The notes under the pieces: model-generated
The model's database searches: none
What the model saw: only the letters and a program-made list of their open reading frames with translations
Told to the model about the DNA's origin: nothing
Assembly: GCA_024638165.1 (NCBI GenBank)
Contig: JAHEKV010000007.1
Coordinates: forward strand, 1-34,262
Direction: 5' to 3'
DNA: 34,262 bases
DNA from: Flavobacteriaceae bacterium
GTDB lineage: Bacteria; Bacteroidota; Bacteroidia; Flavobacteriales; Flavobacteriaceae
Shown here: positions 21,270 through 29,357 of the stretch, piece after piece
Layout of the letters: each line of letters opens with the position of its first letter
Numbering within the stretch: the first letter of the stretch is position 1
Program-made: the position numbers and the translations under genes

Positions 21270-21686
21270 CTAAAGACTTTCAGGGGTGCTTGAGGCCTTA
21301 GCATCAAGTATTTTAGTAAAGAATTTTTGGATTGCTTTCGTATCTGCTTTGACCTTTACAAAGTGATTGTCTCGGTAAATACTGTATTGAGCGAAATCCC
21401 CCTTGTAAAGAACTAGCTTGTAAAATGGTATCACAAGGGTATAGCTATCTAGCCTTGCTTTAAATCTAAGTAACACTCCATTAGGCCGTAATTCTAGATT
21501 ACATCGATTACGATCATTGTTTAGACTTAATAAGCTGTAAATACTCGAGGAGGCTGAGGTAATCTCAAGTGGTGGTGAACCTATACCGCCTAACAGAACA
21601 CGATCTTTGAGTGAAAATGGCTTTCCAACTTCCTGATCGATCTTCTTTTCTATTTCTGGATTGTGATATGAGGTATTTACTAACAT
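21270..21686 (-). CDS. Conserved-looking protein of unknown function
   Basis: I do not recognise a named family. From ATG 21686 (MLVNTSYHNPEIEKKI) the protein has 138 residues and no signal peptide or membrane segment. A charged N-terminal helix and GGIGSPPLEITSASSS are followed by alternating hydrophobic strands (about 62-105) and a final helix (KADTKAIQKFFTKILDAK). This beta-sheet-plus-C-terminal-helix layout could be a bacterial PH-like fold, but that is a guess. An upstream TTG (21698) overlaps the -7 box on this strand, so ATG 21686 is preferred. It is divergent from argS and convergent with gltA. Confidence 0.8.
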   Translation of the reverse strand: MLVNTSYHNPEIEKKIDQEVGKPFSLKDRVLLGGIGSPPLEITSASSSIYSLLSLNNDRNRCNLELRPNGVLLRFKARLDSYTLVIPFYKLVLYKGDFAQYSIYRDNHFVKVKADTKAIQKFFTKILDAKASSTPESL

Positions 21687-21695
21687 AGAACGATA

Positions 21696-21703
21696 CAAAA
21701 ATA
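21696..21703 (-). promoter_or_regulatory. -7 box for the minus-strand unknown gene
   Basis: Reading the minus strand, TATTTTTG (21703 to 21696) matches TAnnTTTG. It lies 9 bases before ATG 21686, so the leader is only about 5-6 bases. It is 2 bases from the oppositely directed -7 box of argS. No -33 TTTG was found. Confidence 0.5.
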
Positions 21704-21705
21704 CT

Positions 21706-21713
21706 TAGTTTTG
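21706..21713 (+). promoter_or_regulatory. -7 box for argS
   Basis: TAGTTTTG matches TAnnTTTG and is followed by CAGCC, as at rpsL. The predicted leader to ATG 21732 is about 15 bases. No convincing -33 TTTG is at the expected distance. It lies back to back with the -7 box of the divergent gene. Confidence 0.55.
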
Positions 21714-21731
21714 CAGCCAATACTTCATGAT

Positions 21732-23510
21732 ATGCAGTCTTTACTTCTAACTATTGAGAACAAAGCCAAGGAGTTTATTCAGGCAGAGTACATTGTTGCC
21801 TTAGAAACTATTGATTTGGTGCCTACCAAAAAGGAATTTGAGGGTGATATCACCTTAGTTGCTTTTTCGATGCTTCGTTCTGTAAAAGCAAACCCGCAAG
21901 AGTTGTGTAATCAGTTGGGTGCTGCACTTTGTTCTTCTATTGAAGACTTAACCTCCTTTAACGTGGTTAAAGGGTTTCTTAATCTAAGCATTTCAGACAG
22001 TTATCTGCTTGGGGAGTTTGAAACCCTATTCGAAACACAGAACTTTGGCTCTCATCCTAGTACGGGTCGAACTATTATGGTTGAATATTCTTCTCCCAAC
22101 ACGAACAAACCCTTGCATCTAGGGCATATTCGAAATAATGTTTTGGGGTATTCGGTCGCGCAGATTTTAAAAGCTGCGGGTAATGAAGTCATTAAGACCC
22201 AAATCATTAATGATCGCGGAATACATATATGCAAAAGCATGGTTGCTTGGCAACGATTCGGAAATAATGAAACTCCTGAAACCTCTGGGTTGAAGGGAGA
22301 TCATTTGGTTGGTAAGTATTATGTAGTTTTTGATCAAAAGTACCGTGAGGAGCAGGAGGCTCTAGTTGAAAAGGGAATGAGAAAGGAAGAGGCAGCTGCA
22401 GAAGCTCCTATTTTTAAAGAGGCTCAAGAATTATTACGCCTTTGGGAATCTGGTGATCAGGAAGTTATTCGTCTCTGGGAAACGATGAACGGCTGGGTTT
22501 ATGAAGGATTCAATCAAACCTATAAGGACTTAGGAGTTGATTTCGACCATCTTTATTATGAAAGCGATACCTATCTATTAGGTAGAGATATTATTGAGGA
22601 GGGTTTAGAGAAATCGGTGTTCTTTAAAAAAGAAGATGGCAGTGTGTGGGCTGATCTAACGGATGAAGGTTTAGATGAAAAGTTGGTGTTGAGGAGAGAT
22701 GGAACCGCTGTTTATATGACTCAAGACTTAGGTACGGCTGTTCAACGAGTGAAAGACCATCCGTCAATAGATGGAATGGTGTATACGGTTGGAAATGAAC
22801 AAGACTATCACTTCAAAGTATTATTTCTTCTACTAAAGCGCCTTGGCTACCACTGGGCTGATCATCTGTTTCATTTGTCTTATGGCATGGTTGATCTACC
22901 TACCGGTAAGATGAAGAGCCGTGAAGGTAAGGTCGTTGATGCGGATGATTTGATGCAAGAAATGGCTGAGACGGCTGAAAAAATATCTTCTGAACTAGGG
23001 AAGCTTGATGGGTTCACTAGCGAGGAAAAATCAGAGTTGTATCATCAAATAGGTTTAGGTGCGCTTAAATATTTCATCCTGAAGGTAGATCCGAAGAAGA
23101 GGATTTTATTTGATCCTGAAGCCTCTGTCGATTTTCAAGGAAATACCGGGCCTTTCATTCAATATACCCATGCCCGAATTCAATCGATACTGCGAAAGGT
23201 AGATCATAGCGACTTTAAGCAGACTATTGAAAATGTTCAATTACATGAGAAGGAGAGAGAGTTAATGCTTCTTCTTATGAATTACCCATCGGTTATTCGA
23301 TCGGCTGCTGAAGCCTATTCACCCGCATTGGTAGCTAATTATATCTACGATTTAGTGAAAGCCTTTAACTCATTCTATCAGCAGGTAACCATTTTGGCAG
23401 AGGAGGATCTATATAAAAGAAGTTTAAGACTTCAGTTATGTTCAAAGATCGCTGAAGTAATTGCTCATGGTTCGGCTCTTCTTGGAATCGAAGTTCCTGA
23501 TCGCATGTAA
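21732..23510 (+). CDS. argS: Arginyl-tRNA synthetase
   Basis: This class I synthetase charges tRNA-Arg. It has 592 residues from ATG 21732 (MQSLLLTIENKAKEF). A TTG at 21711 in the same frame lies inside the -7 box and is rejected. The N-terminal Add-1 domain is followed by the HIGH-type signature in NKPLHLGHIRNN (His-Leu-Gly-His), GKMKSREGKVVDADD in the KMSKS region, and a C-terminal anticodon-binding domain with FNSFYQQ near the end. It ends at a hairpin terminator shared with the convergent rhodopsin gene. Confidence 0.97.
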   Translation: MQSLLLTIENKAKEFIQAEYIVALETIDLVPTKKEFEGDITLVAFSMLRSVKANPQELCNQLGAALCSSIEDLTSFNVVKGFLNLSISDSYLLGEFETLFETQNFGSHPSTGRTIMVEYSSPNTNKPLHLGHIRNNVLGYSVAQILKAAGNEVIKTQIINDRGIHICKSMVAWQRFGNNETPETSGLKGDHLVGKYYVVFDQKYREEQEALVEKGMRKEEAAAEAPIFKEAQELLRLWESGDQEVIRLWETMNGWVYEGFNQTYKDLGVDFDHLYYESDTYLLGRDIIEEGLEKSVFFKKEDGSVWADLTDEGLDEKLVLRRDGTAVYMTQDLGTAVQRVKDHPSIDGMVYTVGNEQDYHFKVLFLLLKRLGYHWADHLFHLSYGMVDLPTGKMKSREGKVVDADDLMQEMAETAEKISSELGKLDGFTSEEKSELYHQIGLGALKYFILKVDPKKRILFDPEASVDFQGNTGPFIQYTHARIQSILRKVDHSDFKQTIENVQLHEKERELMLLLMNYPSVIRSAAEAYSPALVANYIYDLVKAFNSFYQQVTILAEEDLYKRSLRLQLCSKIAEVIAHGSALLGIEVPDRM

Positions 23511-23524
23511 GTGTAAAGCATAAA

Positions 23525-23556
23525 AAAAGCAGGCACGAAGGCCTGCTTTTCTTTTA
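23525..23556. terminator. Bidirectional terminator between argS and proteorhodopsin
   Basis: AAAAGCAGGC (23525-23534) pairs with GCCTGCTTTT (23541-23550), loop ACGAAG, followed by CTTTT on the plus strand. On the minus strand the A run gives a T tract, so it can end both convergent genes. Confidence 0.88.
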
Positions 23557-23569
23557 TAAAAGGGTTGGA

Positions 23570-24307
23570 TTAGTTTCCTTCTTTGGCTGCAACTGCTGCA
23601 CCGTAAACTACTAAACCGAATCCGATTTTGTTTACTGCGTCACCGATGTTGTAAATAACATCCATTGCTAAACCGCCGAAAATTCCTTCGTACCATCCTG
23701 GAGTACCAGCCATATATCCGATTGGATAAATTGCCCATCCCACTAATACGAACCAAGCGAGGGTTTTGTGTGCAGTTAGTACTGCTCCTCCTGCTTGCTC
23801 AGCTAGTTTCTTAGCTTGACCGAACCAGATGTCATAAACGATTACGAAGTAAGCGATTCCTGAAATTAGACCCCAGAAAGCTGCTTGATCTCTGTAAACG
23901 GCCTCTCCGAAGTATCCTGTTACTAGCATGATCACTGAAAGGACAATAAGTCTCCACATTAGTGATTTTTTAGCACCAGCTGCTTTCAAGATGAGGAAGA
24001 ATTCAACACACATCAATGGAACTGTAAGTACCCAATCTACATATCTAAAGAATGTAGGTGAATCGGCATGAGCAGCCCAATAGTCTCTCATGTACCAGTA
24101 GTGTACCGCTGCAATAAAGGTAATCAGACCTGATACCAAGATTGAGGTACGCCATTTAGAGTCGAAGCTGTTCATCGACAAGAAAAAGAAGGCAGAAGCT
24201 GCCATCATAGCCATACATCCAACGAAGAAAGTAAAGCCTACGTAGTCGTCAGTAGCTATCTTTGAGACATCAGCAACCAACGGCAGATTAAGTAATAAAC
24301 TTTTCAT
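23570..24307 (-). CDS. Proteorhodopsin, green-type light-driven proton pump
   Basis: This is a seven-helix retinal protein of 245 residues that pumps protons outward in light. Helix C reads RYVDWVLTVPLMCVEF, giving the DTE triad Asp91 (acceptor), Thr95 and Glu102 (donor). Arg88, His69, Asp223 and the retinal-binding Lys227 (DAVNKIGFG) are all present. Met99 occupies the tuning position (105 in green proteorhodopsin), where Leu or Met gives green absorption. In helix E, Gly146 (FWGLIS) aligns without gaps to Trp138 of bacteriorhodopsin and Phe of green proteorhodopsin, leaving an opening that could admit a carotenoid antenna. It is divergent from blh, which makes its retinal. Confidence 0.96.
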   Translation of the reverse strand: MKSLLLNLPLVADVSKIATDDYVGFTFFVGCMAMMAASAFFFLSMNSFDSKWRTSILVSGLITFIAAVHYWYMRDYWAAHADSPTFFRYVDWVLTVPLMCVEFFLILKAAGAKKSLMWRLIVLSVIMLVTGYFGEAVYRDQAAFWGLISGIAYFVIVYDIWFGQAKKLAEQAGGAVLTAHKTLAWFVLVGWAIYPIGYMAGTPGWYEGIFGGLAMDVIYNIGDAVNKIGFGLVVYGAAVAAKEGN

Positions 24308-24334
24308 AAGTACTATAGTTTAGTTTTGTTTAAC

Positions 24335-24342
24335 CAAATATA
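24335..24342 (-). promoter_or_regulatory. -7 box of the proteorhodopsin promoter
   Basis: On the minus strand TATATTTG (24342 to 24335) is an exact TAnnTTTG box. The leader to the ATG is about 24 bases. No good -33 TTTG is seen at 17-23 bases. The intergenic stretch is extremely AT-rich. Confidence 0.6.
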
Positions 24343-24416
24343 ATTTATTCTAAACATAATATGATATTTTTATTCAAAAATTTTTATTAACTATTCAATT
24401 AACACCGATATATATT

Positions 24417-25304
24417 TTGAAAATTATTAATAAATCATTCCTTTTTAAGATTTCAGTGTCGCTAGTACTCTTTTTTCTTTCTTCTCTAGTTAGTGGAGAA
24501 ATACAATGGTTCATTGCCCTTTTACTTATAGGTAGTGTAGGGCTTCTACATGGAGCAAATGATCTTAACTTAATTAATGCGCTAAGGATCTTTCCTGATA
24601 GTTCTAGAGGTAAGCATCTCGCGCTATACCTTTCAGCCATAGCACTAGTTCTTGTTGTCTTTAGCTTGAACCGCCCTTTAGCCTTATTATTTTTTATTGT
24701 TATTAGTTCGTTTCATTTTGGTCAACAACATCTATCTGAGACGCTTTCAGGAAATGCGCTGCTTCGCTACTTAAATTATATTGCATACGGCTCAATTGTT
24801 TTTGGTTTATTGTTTTATACTCATGCGATAGAGAGCAGTACTGCGATTGCTGAAATATCTGGGATTTTCTTTACCGTCGATGATTTTCTAAACTTCCTTT
24901 TGGCCTCTATAGCGATTTGGATAGTTACCTATATTATAATGAATCCCAAAGGTTATGTGTTGCTTGGAGTAGAGTTAATGATACTCACACTTTTCTATCT
25001 CTTGTTTTTTCAGGTGAATCTGGCTTTGGCTTTCGCTATCTATTTTGCTTTTTGGCATGCCATTCCTTCTTTAAATGACCAATTCAGAATACTCTATAAA
25101 GGAGAGGTGAAAGGAAGTTGGTGGTTATACCTGAAGCAATCAGCGCTTTTTTGGGTGCTTTCAATGGTTGGTCTTGCGGTTGTTTTTAGTCAGGTTTTTA
25201 TTCAAAATAAGACTCCGTTACCACTACTTGTTTATTTCTTAGCAGCAATTACTTTTCCGCATGTGCTAGTGATGTCTCGTGTCGAAAATGCCTTAAAAAG
25301 CTAA
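24417..25304 (+). CDS. blh: Brp/Blh-family beta-carotene 15,15'-dioxygenase
   Basis: Blh cleaves beta-carotene into two retinals, the chromophore of the neighbouring rhodopsin. The protein is a polytopic membrane enzyme with about eight hydrophobic helices. Histidines expected to bind iron lie in LLHGANDL (His45), SSFHFGQQHL (His100, His105), FWHAIPS (His214) and FPHVLVM (His282). No ATG exists upstream of the conserved core. TTG 24417 gives 295 residues and GTG 24456 gives 282. A near-consensus TATATTTTG overlaps the TTG, so the true start is uncertain. The crt genes for beta-carotene are not in the window. Confidence 0.92.
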   Translation: MKIINKSFLFKISVSLVLFFLSSLVSGEIQWFIALLLIGSVGLLHGANDLNLINALRIFPDSSRGKHLALYLSAIALVLVVFSLNRPLALLFFIVISSFHFGQQHLSETLSGNALLRYLNYIAYGSIVFGLLFYTHAIESSTAIAEISGIFFTVDDFLNFLLASIAIWIVTYIIMNPKGYVLLGVELMILTLFYLLFFQVNLALAFAIYFAFWHAIPSLNDQFRILYKGEVKGSWWLYLKQSALFWVLSMVGLAVVFSQVFIQNKTPLPLLVYFLAAITFPHVLVMSRVENALKS

Positions 25305-25313
25305 GATTCTTAT

Positions 25314-25321
25314 TACTTTTG
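25314..25321 (+). promoter_or_regulatory. -7 box of the ffh promoter
   Basis: TACTTTTG matches TAnnTTTG, 10 bases after the blh stop. The leader to the ffh ATG is about 19 bases. The -33 element is unclear and would fall inside the end of blh. Confidence 0.55.
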
Positions 25322-25343
25322 TGCCTTTGTAAAACTACTTCCT

Positions 25344-26678
25344 ATGTTTCAGAATCTTTCGGATAGAATAGATGGTGCTCTTCACAAGCTGAAGGGTAAA
25401 GGGCGTATTAATGAGATTAACATCGCCGAATCAATGAAAGAGATTCGTCGTGCGTTATTAGACGCGGATGTTAACTTCAAAATCGCCAAGAGTTTTACTC
25501 AAAATGTAAGAGATAAGGCTATTGGTCAGGAGGTGCTTCAATCGCTACAGCCTGGTCAACTTATGGTGAAGCTCGTTCGTGATGAATTGGCCGAGCTTAT
25601 GGGTTCTGAAGCCGCAGACATTAATCTTAGCGGTGCGCCAACAGTTATTTTAATGTCAGGACTTCAAGGTTCAGGTAAAACTACCTTTTCTGGAAAGTTG
25701 GCTAATTACCTCAAGACAAAAAAATCAAAGCATCCGCTTTTAGTTGCTTGTGATGTGTATAGGCCTGCAGCAATCGACCAGTTGCACGTAGTAGGAGACC
25801 AAATAGGAGTTCCTGTATATTCAGATAGAGATCAAAAGGATCCTGTGGCTATAGCACTTGCGGGTATTGCTGAAGCGAAGAATCAAGGAAAGAATGTAGT
25901 GATTATCGATACAGCGGGTCGTCTAGCAGTAGATGAAGAAATGATGAAGGAAATTGCTGCTATTCATTCTGCGATAAAGCCATCAGAAACACTTTTTGTT
26001 GTCGATTCGATGACTGGACAAGATGCGGTAAATACAGCTAAGGCGTTCAACGATCAACTTAATTTTGACGGAGTAATTCTTACCAAGTTAGATGGTGATA
26101 CCCGAGGGGGTGCTGCGCTATCTATTCGTTCTGTGGTTGATAAACCGATTAAGTTTATCGGTACGGGAGAAAAGATGGAAGCTATTGATGTATTCCATCC
26201 CGATCGTATGGCTGATCGTATTCTTGGAATGGGTGATGTCGTTTCGCTGGTTGAACGAGCTCAAGAACAATTTGACCTCGAAGAGGCCCGTAAAATCCAG
26301 AAGAAAATTGCGAAAGATACTTTTGGGTTTGACGACTTCTTAGGACAGATTCAACAGATCAAGAAAATGGGTAACATCAAAGACCTCATGGGAATGATTC
26401 CAGGGATGTCTAAGATGACCCAACAAGTAGATATTGATGATGATGCATTCAAGTATGTAGAAGCCATAATTCATTCGATGACTCCTGCTGAGCGCTCTCA
26501 ACCGAAACTATTGAATACGAGTAGAAAAAACCGCATTGCAAAAGGGAGTGGTAGAAGTATTCAAGAGGTTAACCAACTCATCAAGCAATTTGAACAGATG
26601 AGTAAAATGATGAAAATGATGCAGGGAGGTAAAGGAAAAAACCTCATGCGCATGATGCAACAATTTAATCCTAGATAA
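25344..26678 (+). CDS. ffh: Signal recognition particle protein
   Basis: Ffh binds signal sequences at the ribosome and, with 4.5S RNA and FtsY, delivers nascent membrane proteins to SecYEG. It has 444 residues. The N domain (1-95) is followed by the GTPase domain with P-loop GLQGSGKTT (106-114), DTAGRL and TKLDGD, and then the methionine-rich M domain (about 300-444) ending in [20 protein letters not shown]-type sequence. folD begins one base after its stop, so the two form an operon. Confidence 0.98.
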   Translation: MFQNLSDRIDGALHKLKGKGRINEINIAESMKEIRRALLDADVNFKIAKSFTQNVRDKAIGQEVLQSLQPGQLMVKLVRDELAELMGSEAADINLSGAPTVILMSGLQGSGKTTFSGKLANYLKTKKSKHPLLVACDVYRPAAIDQLHVVGDQIGVPVYSDRDQKDPVAIALAGIAEAKNQGKNVVIIDTAGRLAVDEEMMKEIAAIHSAIKPSETLFVVDSMTGQDAVNTAKAFNDQLNFDGVILTKLDGDTRGGAALSIRSVVDKPIKFIGTGEKMEAIDVFHPDRMADRILGMGDVVSLVERAQEQFDLEEARKIQKKIAKDTFGFDDFLGQIQQIKKMGNIKDLMGMIPGMSKMTQQVDIDDDAFKYVEAIIHSMTPAERSQPKLLNTSRKNRIAKGSGRSIQEVNQLIKQFEQMSKMMKMMQGGKGKNLMRMMQQFNPR

Positions 26679-26679
26679 C

Positions 26680-27555
26680 ATGGTCCTCATTGACGGTAAA
26701 GCAACTGCGAATCAAATTAAAAATGAAATAGCCGAAGAGGTAAAGGCAATTACATCGAAGGGAGAGCGCGCACCACACTTGGCGGCTGTTCTTGTTGGAA
26801 ATGATGGAGCTAGTCTAACCTATGTAGGCAGTAAGGTTAGGTCTTGTGAAAAGGTGGGTTTTGATTCTTCACTGATTCGTTTACCTGAGGAGACCACAGA
26901 GCAAGAATTATTGGCTAAGATTGAAGAGCTGAATCAAGACGAGACCTTAGATGGTTATATTGTTCAGCTGCCGCTTCCAAAACATATCGATGAAGAAAAA
27001 GTACTTCTTGCAATAGATCCTAAGAAAGATGTAGACGGATTTCATCCATCTAATTTTGGCCGCATGGCTTTAGAACTAGAAACTTTTATTCCTGCAACCC
27101 CTTTCGGAATCATGCAGCTTATTGAGCGCTACGATATCGATACTCAGGGTAAACATGTGGTGGTGATTGGCCGTTCGCATATTGTCGGAAGACCGATCAG
27201 TATTTTAATGTCTCAAAAGGGTGCCTACGGTAATGCAACGGTAACGGTGGCTCATAGTCGTACCAAGGATTTAAAAGCGCTTACTCAACAAGCAGATATC
27301 ATTGTATCTGCATTAGGAATCCCCGGATTTGTTACTGCTGATATGGTTAAAGAGGGAGTAGTGATCATCGACGTGGGAATTACACGTGTTGAGGATGCCT
27401 CTAAGGAGAAAGGCTATTATATTACGGGTGACGTAGATTTTGACTCCGTTGCACAAAAAGCCTCTTATATCACTCCAGTACCTGGGGGAGTGGGTCCTAT
27501 GACGATAGCGATGCTTCTTAAAAACACGCTTTTAGCTCGAAAGTGGAATGCTTAA
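26680..27555 (+). CDS. folD: Bifunctional methylenetetrahydrofolate dehydrogenase/cyclohydrolase
   Basis: FolD interconverts 5,10-methylene-, methenyl- and 10-formyl-tetrahydrofolate, feeding purine and formyl-Met synthesis. It has 291 residues. [14 protein letters not shown] carries the catalytic Tyr and Lys. [23 protein letters not shown], the NADP site [13 protein letters not shown] and the end [19 protein letters not shown] are signatures of the family. It starts one base after ffh and faces a convergent gene 10 bases away. Confidence 0.97.
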   Translation: MVLIDGKATANQIKNEIAEEVKAITSKGERAPHLAAVLVGNDGASLTYVGSKVRSCEKVGFDSSLIRLPEETTEQELLAKIEELNQDETLDGYIVQLPLPKHIDEEKVLLAIDPKKDVDGFHPSNFGRMALELETFIPATPFGIMQLIERYDIDTQGKHVVVIGRSHIVGRPISILMSQKGAYGNATVTVAHSRTKDLKALTQQADIIVSALGIPGFVTADMVKEGVVIIDVGITRVEDASKEKGYYITGDVDFDSVAQKASYITPVPGGVGPMTIAMLLKNTLLARKWNA

Positions 27556-27565
27556 AGTAGCTTAC

Positions 27566-27985
27566 TTACTTAGCGAATAGCTGATTCATATCCTTGAAGC
27601 TCTTGAATTCAAGAGCGTTGCCTGAAGGATCTTTAAAAAACATGGTTTTTTGCTCGCCAACTTGCCCGGCGAATCTCAGGTAAGGTTCGATGATAAATTC
27701 AATTCCTTTTTCTGCGATTCGTTTTGCGAATTCGTCGAAATGAGTCCATTCTAATACGATTCCATAGTGTGGAACGGGAACTGACTTACCATCAACGTGA
27801 TTCGCAGTGACAGGTCCTGTGTGGTTTTCATCTAAATGAATCACTAATTGATGTCCGAAAAAATTATAGTCAACCCAATGGTCACTGCTTCTTCCTTCTT
27901 CAAGTTCTAAGATGTTCGTGTAGAAGTCGCGGTTTGCGGGTAAGTCATTTACTGGGATCGCAAGGTGAAAAGGAGCTAAATTCAT
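27566..27985 (-). CDS. VOC-superfamily (glyoxalase/dioxygenase fold) protein
   Basis: The 139-residue protein has two beta-alpha-beta-beta-beta modules. The first begins [19 protein letters not shown] (about 6-24) and the second [18 protein letters not shown]. The [15 protein letters not shown] end (about 116-130) is the usual last strand. His7, His73 and Glu127 could be metal ligands. The substrate is unknown: glyoxalase, bleomycin-type binding and ring-cleaving enzymes share this fold. It starts 9 bases after the upstream hydrolase and is probably the last gene of a four-gene minus-strand group. Confidence 0.85.
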   Translation of the reverse strand: MNLAPFHLAIPVNDLPANRDFYTNILELEEGRSSDHWVDYNFFGHQLVIHLDENHTGPVTANHVDGKSVPVPHYGIVLEWTHFDEFAKRIAEKGIEFIIEPYLRFAGQVGEQKTMFFKDPSGNALEFKSFKDMNQLFAK

Positions 27986-27994
27986 AACCTAAAG

Positions 27995-28822
27995 TTAGTT
28001 TAGAAATTCCATTATTTTTTCACAAACTTCTTTTTGATGCATGGAGTGTCCAAAACCTTCAGTGATAAAGAGTTCTCCGCCAACGTTCTTTTGAATTCGT
28101 TCGGCTTGCCAAAGGGGTATGGTCGGGTCTAAGCGATCATGAAGAATCAGGAGTTCTCCGAGATTTTCATAGGTGAATTTAGAGGTTGAAAATTCCTTAA
28201 TTCCGACCTTAATCTCTTTTTCAATAAGCTGATCGAGTAGCTGGTAGACTTTTTTATTAAATCCGATGGTGTTTTGATAACCTGCAACGATTAGGGAAAA
28301 ATCAGTAGGAGCACCGATACTCACTAATTGTTTTACGGTTTCAAGAGGTTTTAGGCTTTTTGCAAAAAGCATCGCCATTCCACCCATTGAGTGGCCTACT
28401 ATAATCTCTATACCGTATTCTTCGATCATTTTAGTTGCTGCAGCGGCGTAATTAGTGAGGTAGTGATAGGTTCCACTAGAGTAGCCGTGAGCTGGCGCGT
28501 CTATAGCATGAATGTCAAAATCTTGGGTCTTTAATGAGCGTATTAGATTTCTCCACCGATGAGTGTTGCTTTCCCAACCATGCAATAATAGAATCTTCTT
28601 TCCACATCCTTTCCAGTGATACCGTTGAATTTCATGCCCATTGCAATGAAATCGGTTCTGTTTTCCTTCTTCTAGTATAGGGAACGTTTTGTCTTCACCG
28701 ATCTTTCCCTTGCGAACCTTAGCAAAGATTTCTAGTGTTTTCTTTGCCGTATAATTGGGTGCGATGAATGATAATAGGTTGAGGTATTTACCGATGCTTT
28801 TCGCTATGATTTTTCTTGTCAT
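27995..28822 (-). CDS. Alpha/beta hydrolase
   Basis: The 275-residue protein has the oxyanion segment LLLHGWESNTHRW (78-90), nucleophile Ser145 in VGHSMGG, the acid Asp232 in LHDRLDPTIP and His259 in GFGHSMHQ, a full catalytic triad. There is no signal peptide, so it is cytoplasmic. The substrate cannot be told; an esterase or lipase-like role on small esters is the broad guess. Its ATG overlaps the stop of the lipoprotein gene by one base, showing translational coupling. Confidence 0.9.
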   Translation of the reverse strand: MTRKIIAKSIGKYLNLLSFIAPNYTAKKTLEIFAKVRKGKIGEDKTFPILEEGKQNRFHCNGHEIQRYHWKGCGKKILLLHGWESNTHRWRNLIRSLKTQDFDIHAIDAPAHGYSSGTYHYLTNYAAAATKMIEEYGIEIIVGHSMGGMAMLFAKSLKPLETVKQLVSIGAPTDFSLIVAGYQNTIGFNKKVYQLLDQLIEKEIKVGIKEFSTSKFTYENLGELLILHDRLDPTIPLWQAERIQKNVGGELFITEGFGHSMHQKEVCEKIMEFLN

Positions 28823-29340
28823 TACCAGCTCACTAATACCTGAGAAACAGGGATGTTCTCGTCAATTTGAACCGCTTCAAGTGGCTGCATTGAATAGCGT
28901 AAGCTTTCGGGTAATTCATTTTTATCGATCAGAAATACAAAGGGCTTGTCTTTCACAGCAATTGAAACACTTCTAATGGAAGGAGTGATTCTTATTATGT
29001 CGTATTTCTTTTGGATATCCGCAAAAGTGCTTCCTACTCCTATACCCTCAGGAGTTGTAAATCTTTTGTCAAATACTTGTACGACCTCTGAAAGTCCGTA
29101 AAAGTTGCTTCTAATTTTTAGGCTCAGTTGTTGATTCGCATCGAAGGTGCTCAGCCCTACAATTTCTCCGGTCCTTAGACTGTCAATGGAGATCGAATCT
29201 GTAGCTAATGTTTCTAAAATGTTTTTTAGGGTGTCGGTCTTTTTTAAAGAACCTACAGCCTCATTTGAAATCTCATAAGGATTTTGAGTACAAGCTACGA
29301 GGCTCAACACCATACTCGATAAAAGAAGAAATTTTTTCAT
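28822..29340 (-). CDS. Small lipoprotein of unknown function
   Basis: The 172-residue protein starts with a lipoprotein signal peptide: MKKF, a hydrophobic run and the lipobox LVAC, with the lipidated Cys17. The mature part is soluble and beta-rich. It contains FTTPEGIGVGSTFADIQKKY (about 93-112), resembling domains in which GIGVGS precedes a helix. I recognise no named family. It overlaps the alpha/beta hydrolase start by one base and lies 17 bases after the YkgJ-type gene, with its own -7 box between. Confidence 0.85.
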   Translation of the reverse strand: MKKFLLLSSMVLSLVACTQNPYEISNEAVGSLKKTDTLKNILETLATDSISIDSLRTGEIVGLSTFDANQQLSLKIRSNFYGLSEVVQVFDKRFTTPEGIGVGSTFADIQKKYDIIRITPSIRSVSIAVKDKPFVFLIDKNELPESLRYSMQPLEAVQIDENIPVSQVLVSW

Positions 29341-29344
29341 GTTG

Positions 29345-29352
29345 CAAAAATA
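29345..29352 (-). promoter_or_regulatory. -7 box just before the lipoprotein gene
   Basis: On the minus strand TATTTTTG (29352 to 29345) is followed by CAAC and then the ATG. If transcription starts the usual distance beyond this box, the leader is 0-1 base, meaning a leaderless message. No -33 TTTG is visible. Confidence 0.45.
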
Positions 29353-29357
29353 GAAAT

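Noticed and set aside
21711-21731. TTG start for argS giving seven extra residues
   Set aside because: The TTG is part of the -7 box, so it would not be in the message.
21727-21750. Seven-codon ATG frame (MICSLYF) overlapping the argS start, as a possible leader peptide
   Set aside because: It has no arginine codons, no following attenuator hairpins and overlaps the real start, so it is most likely chance.
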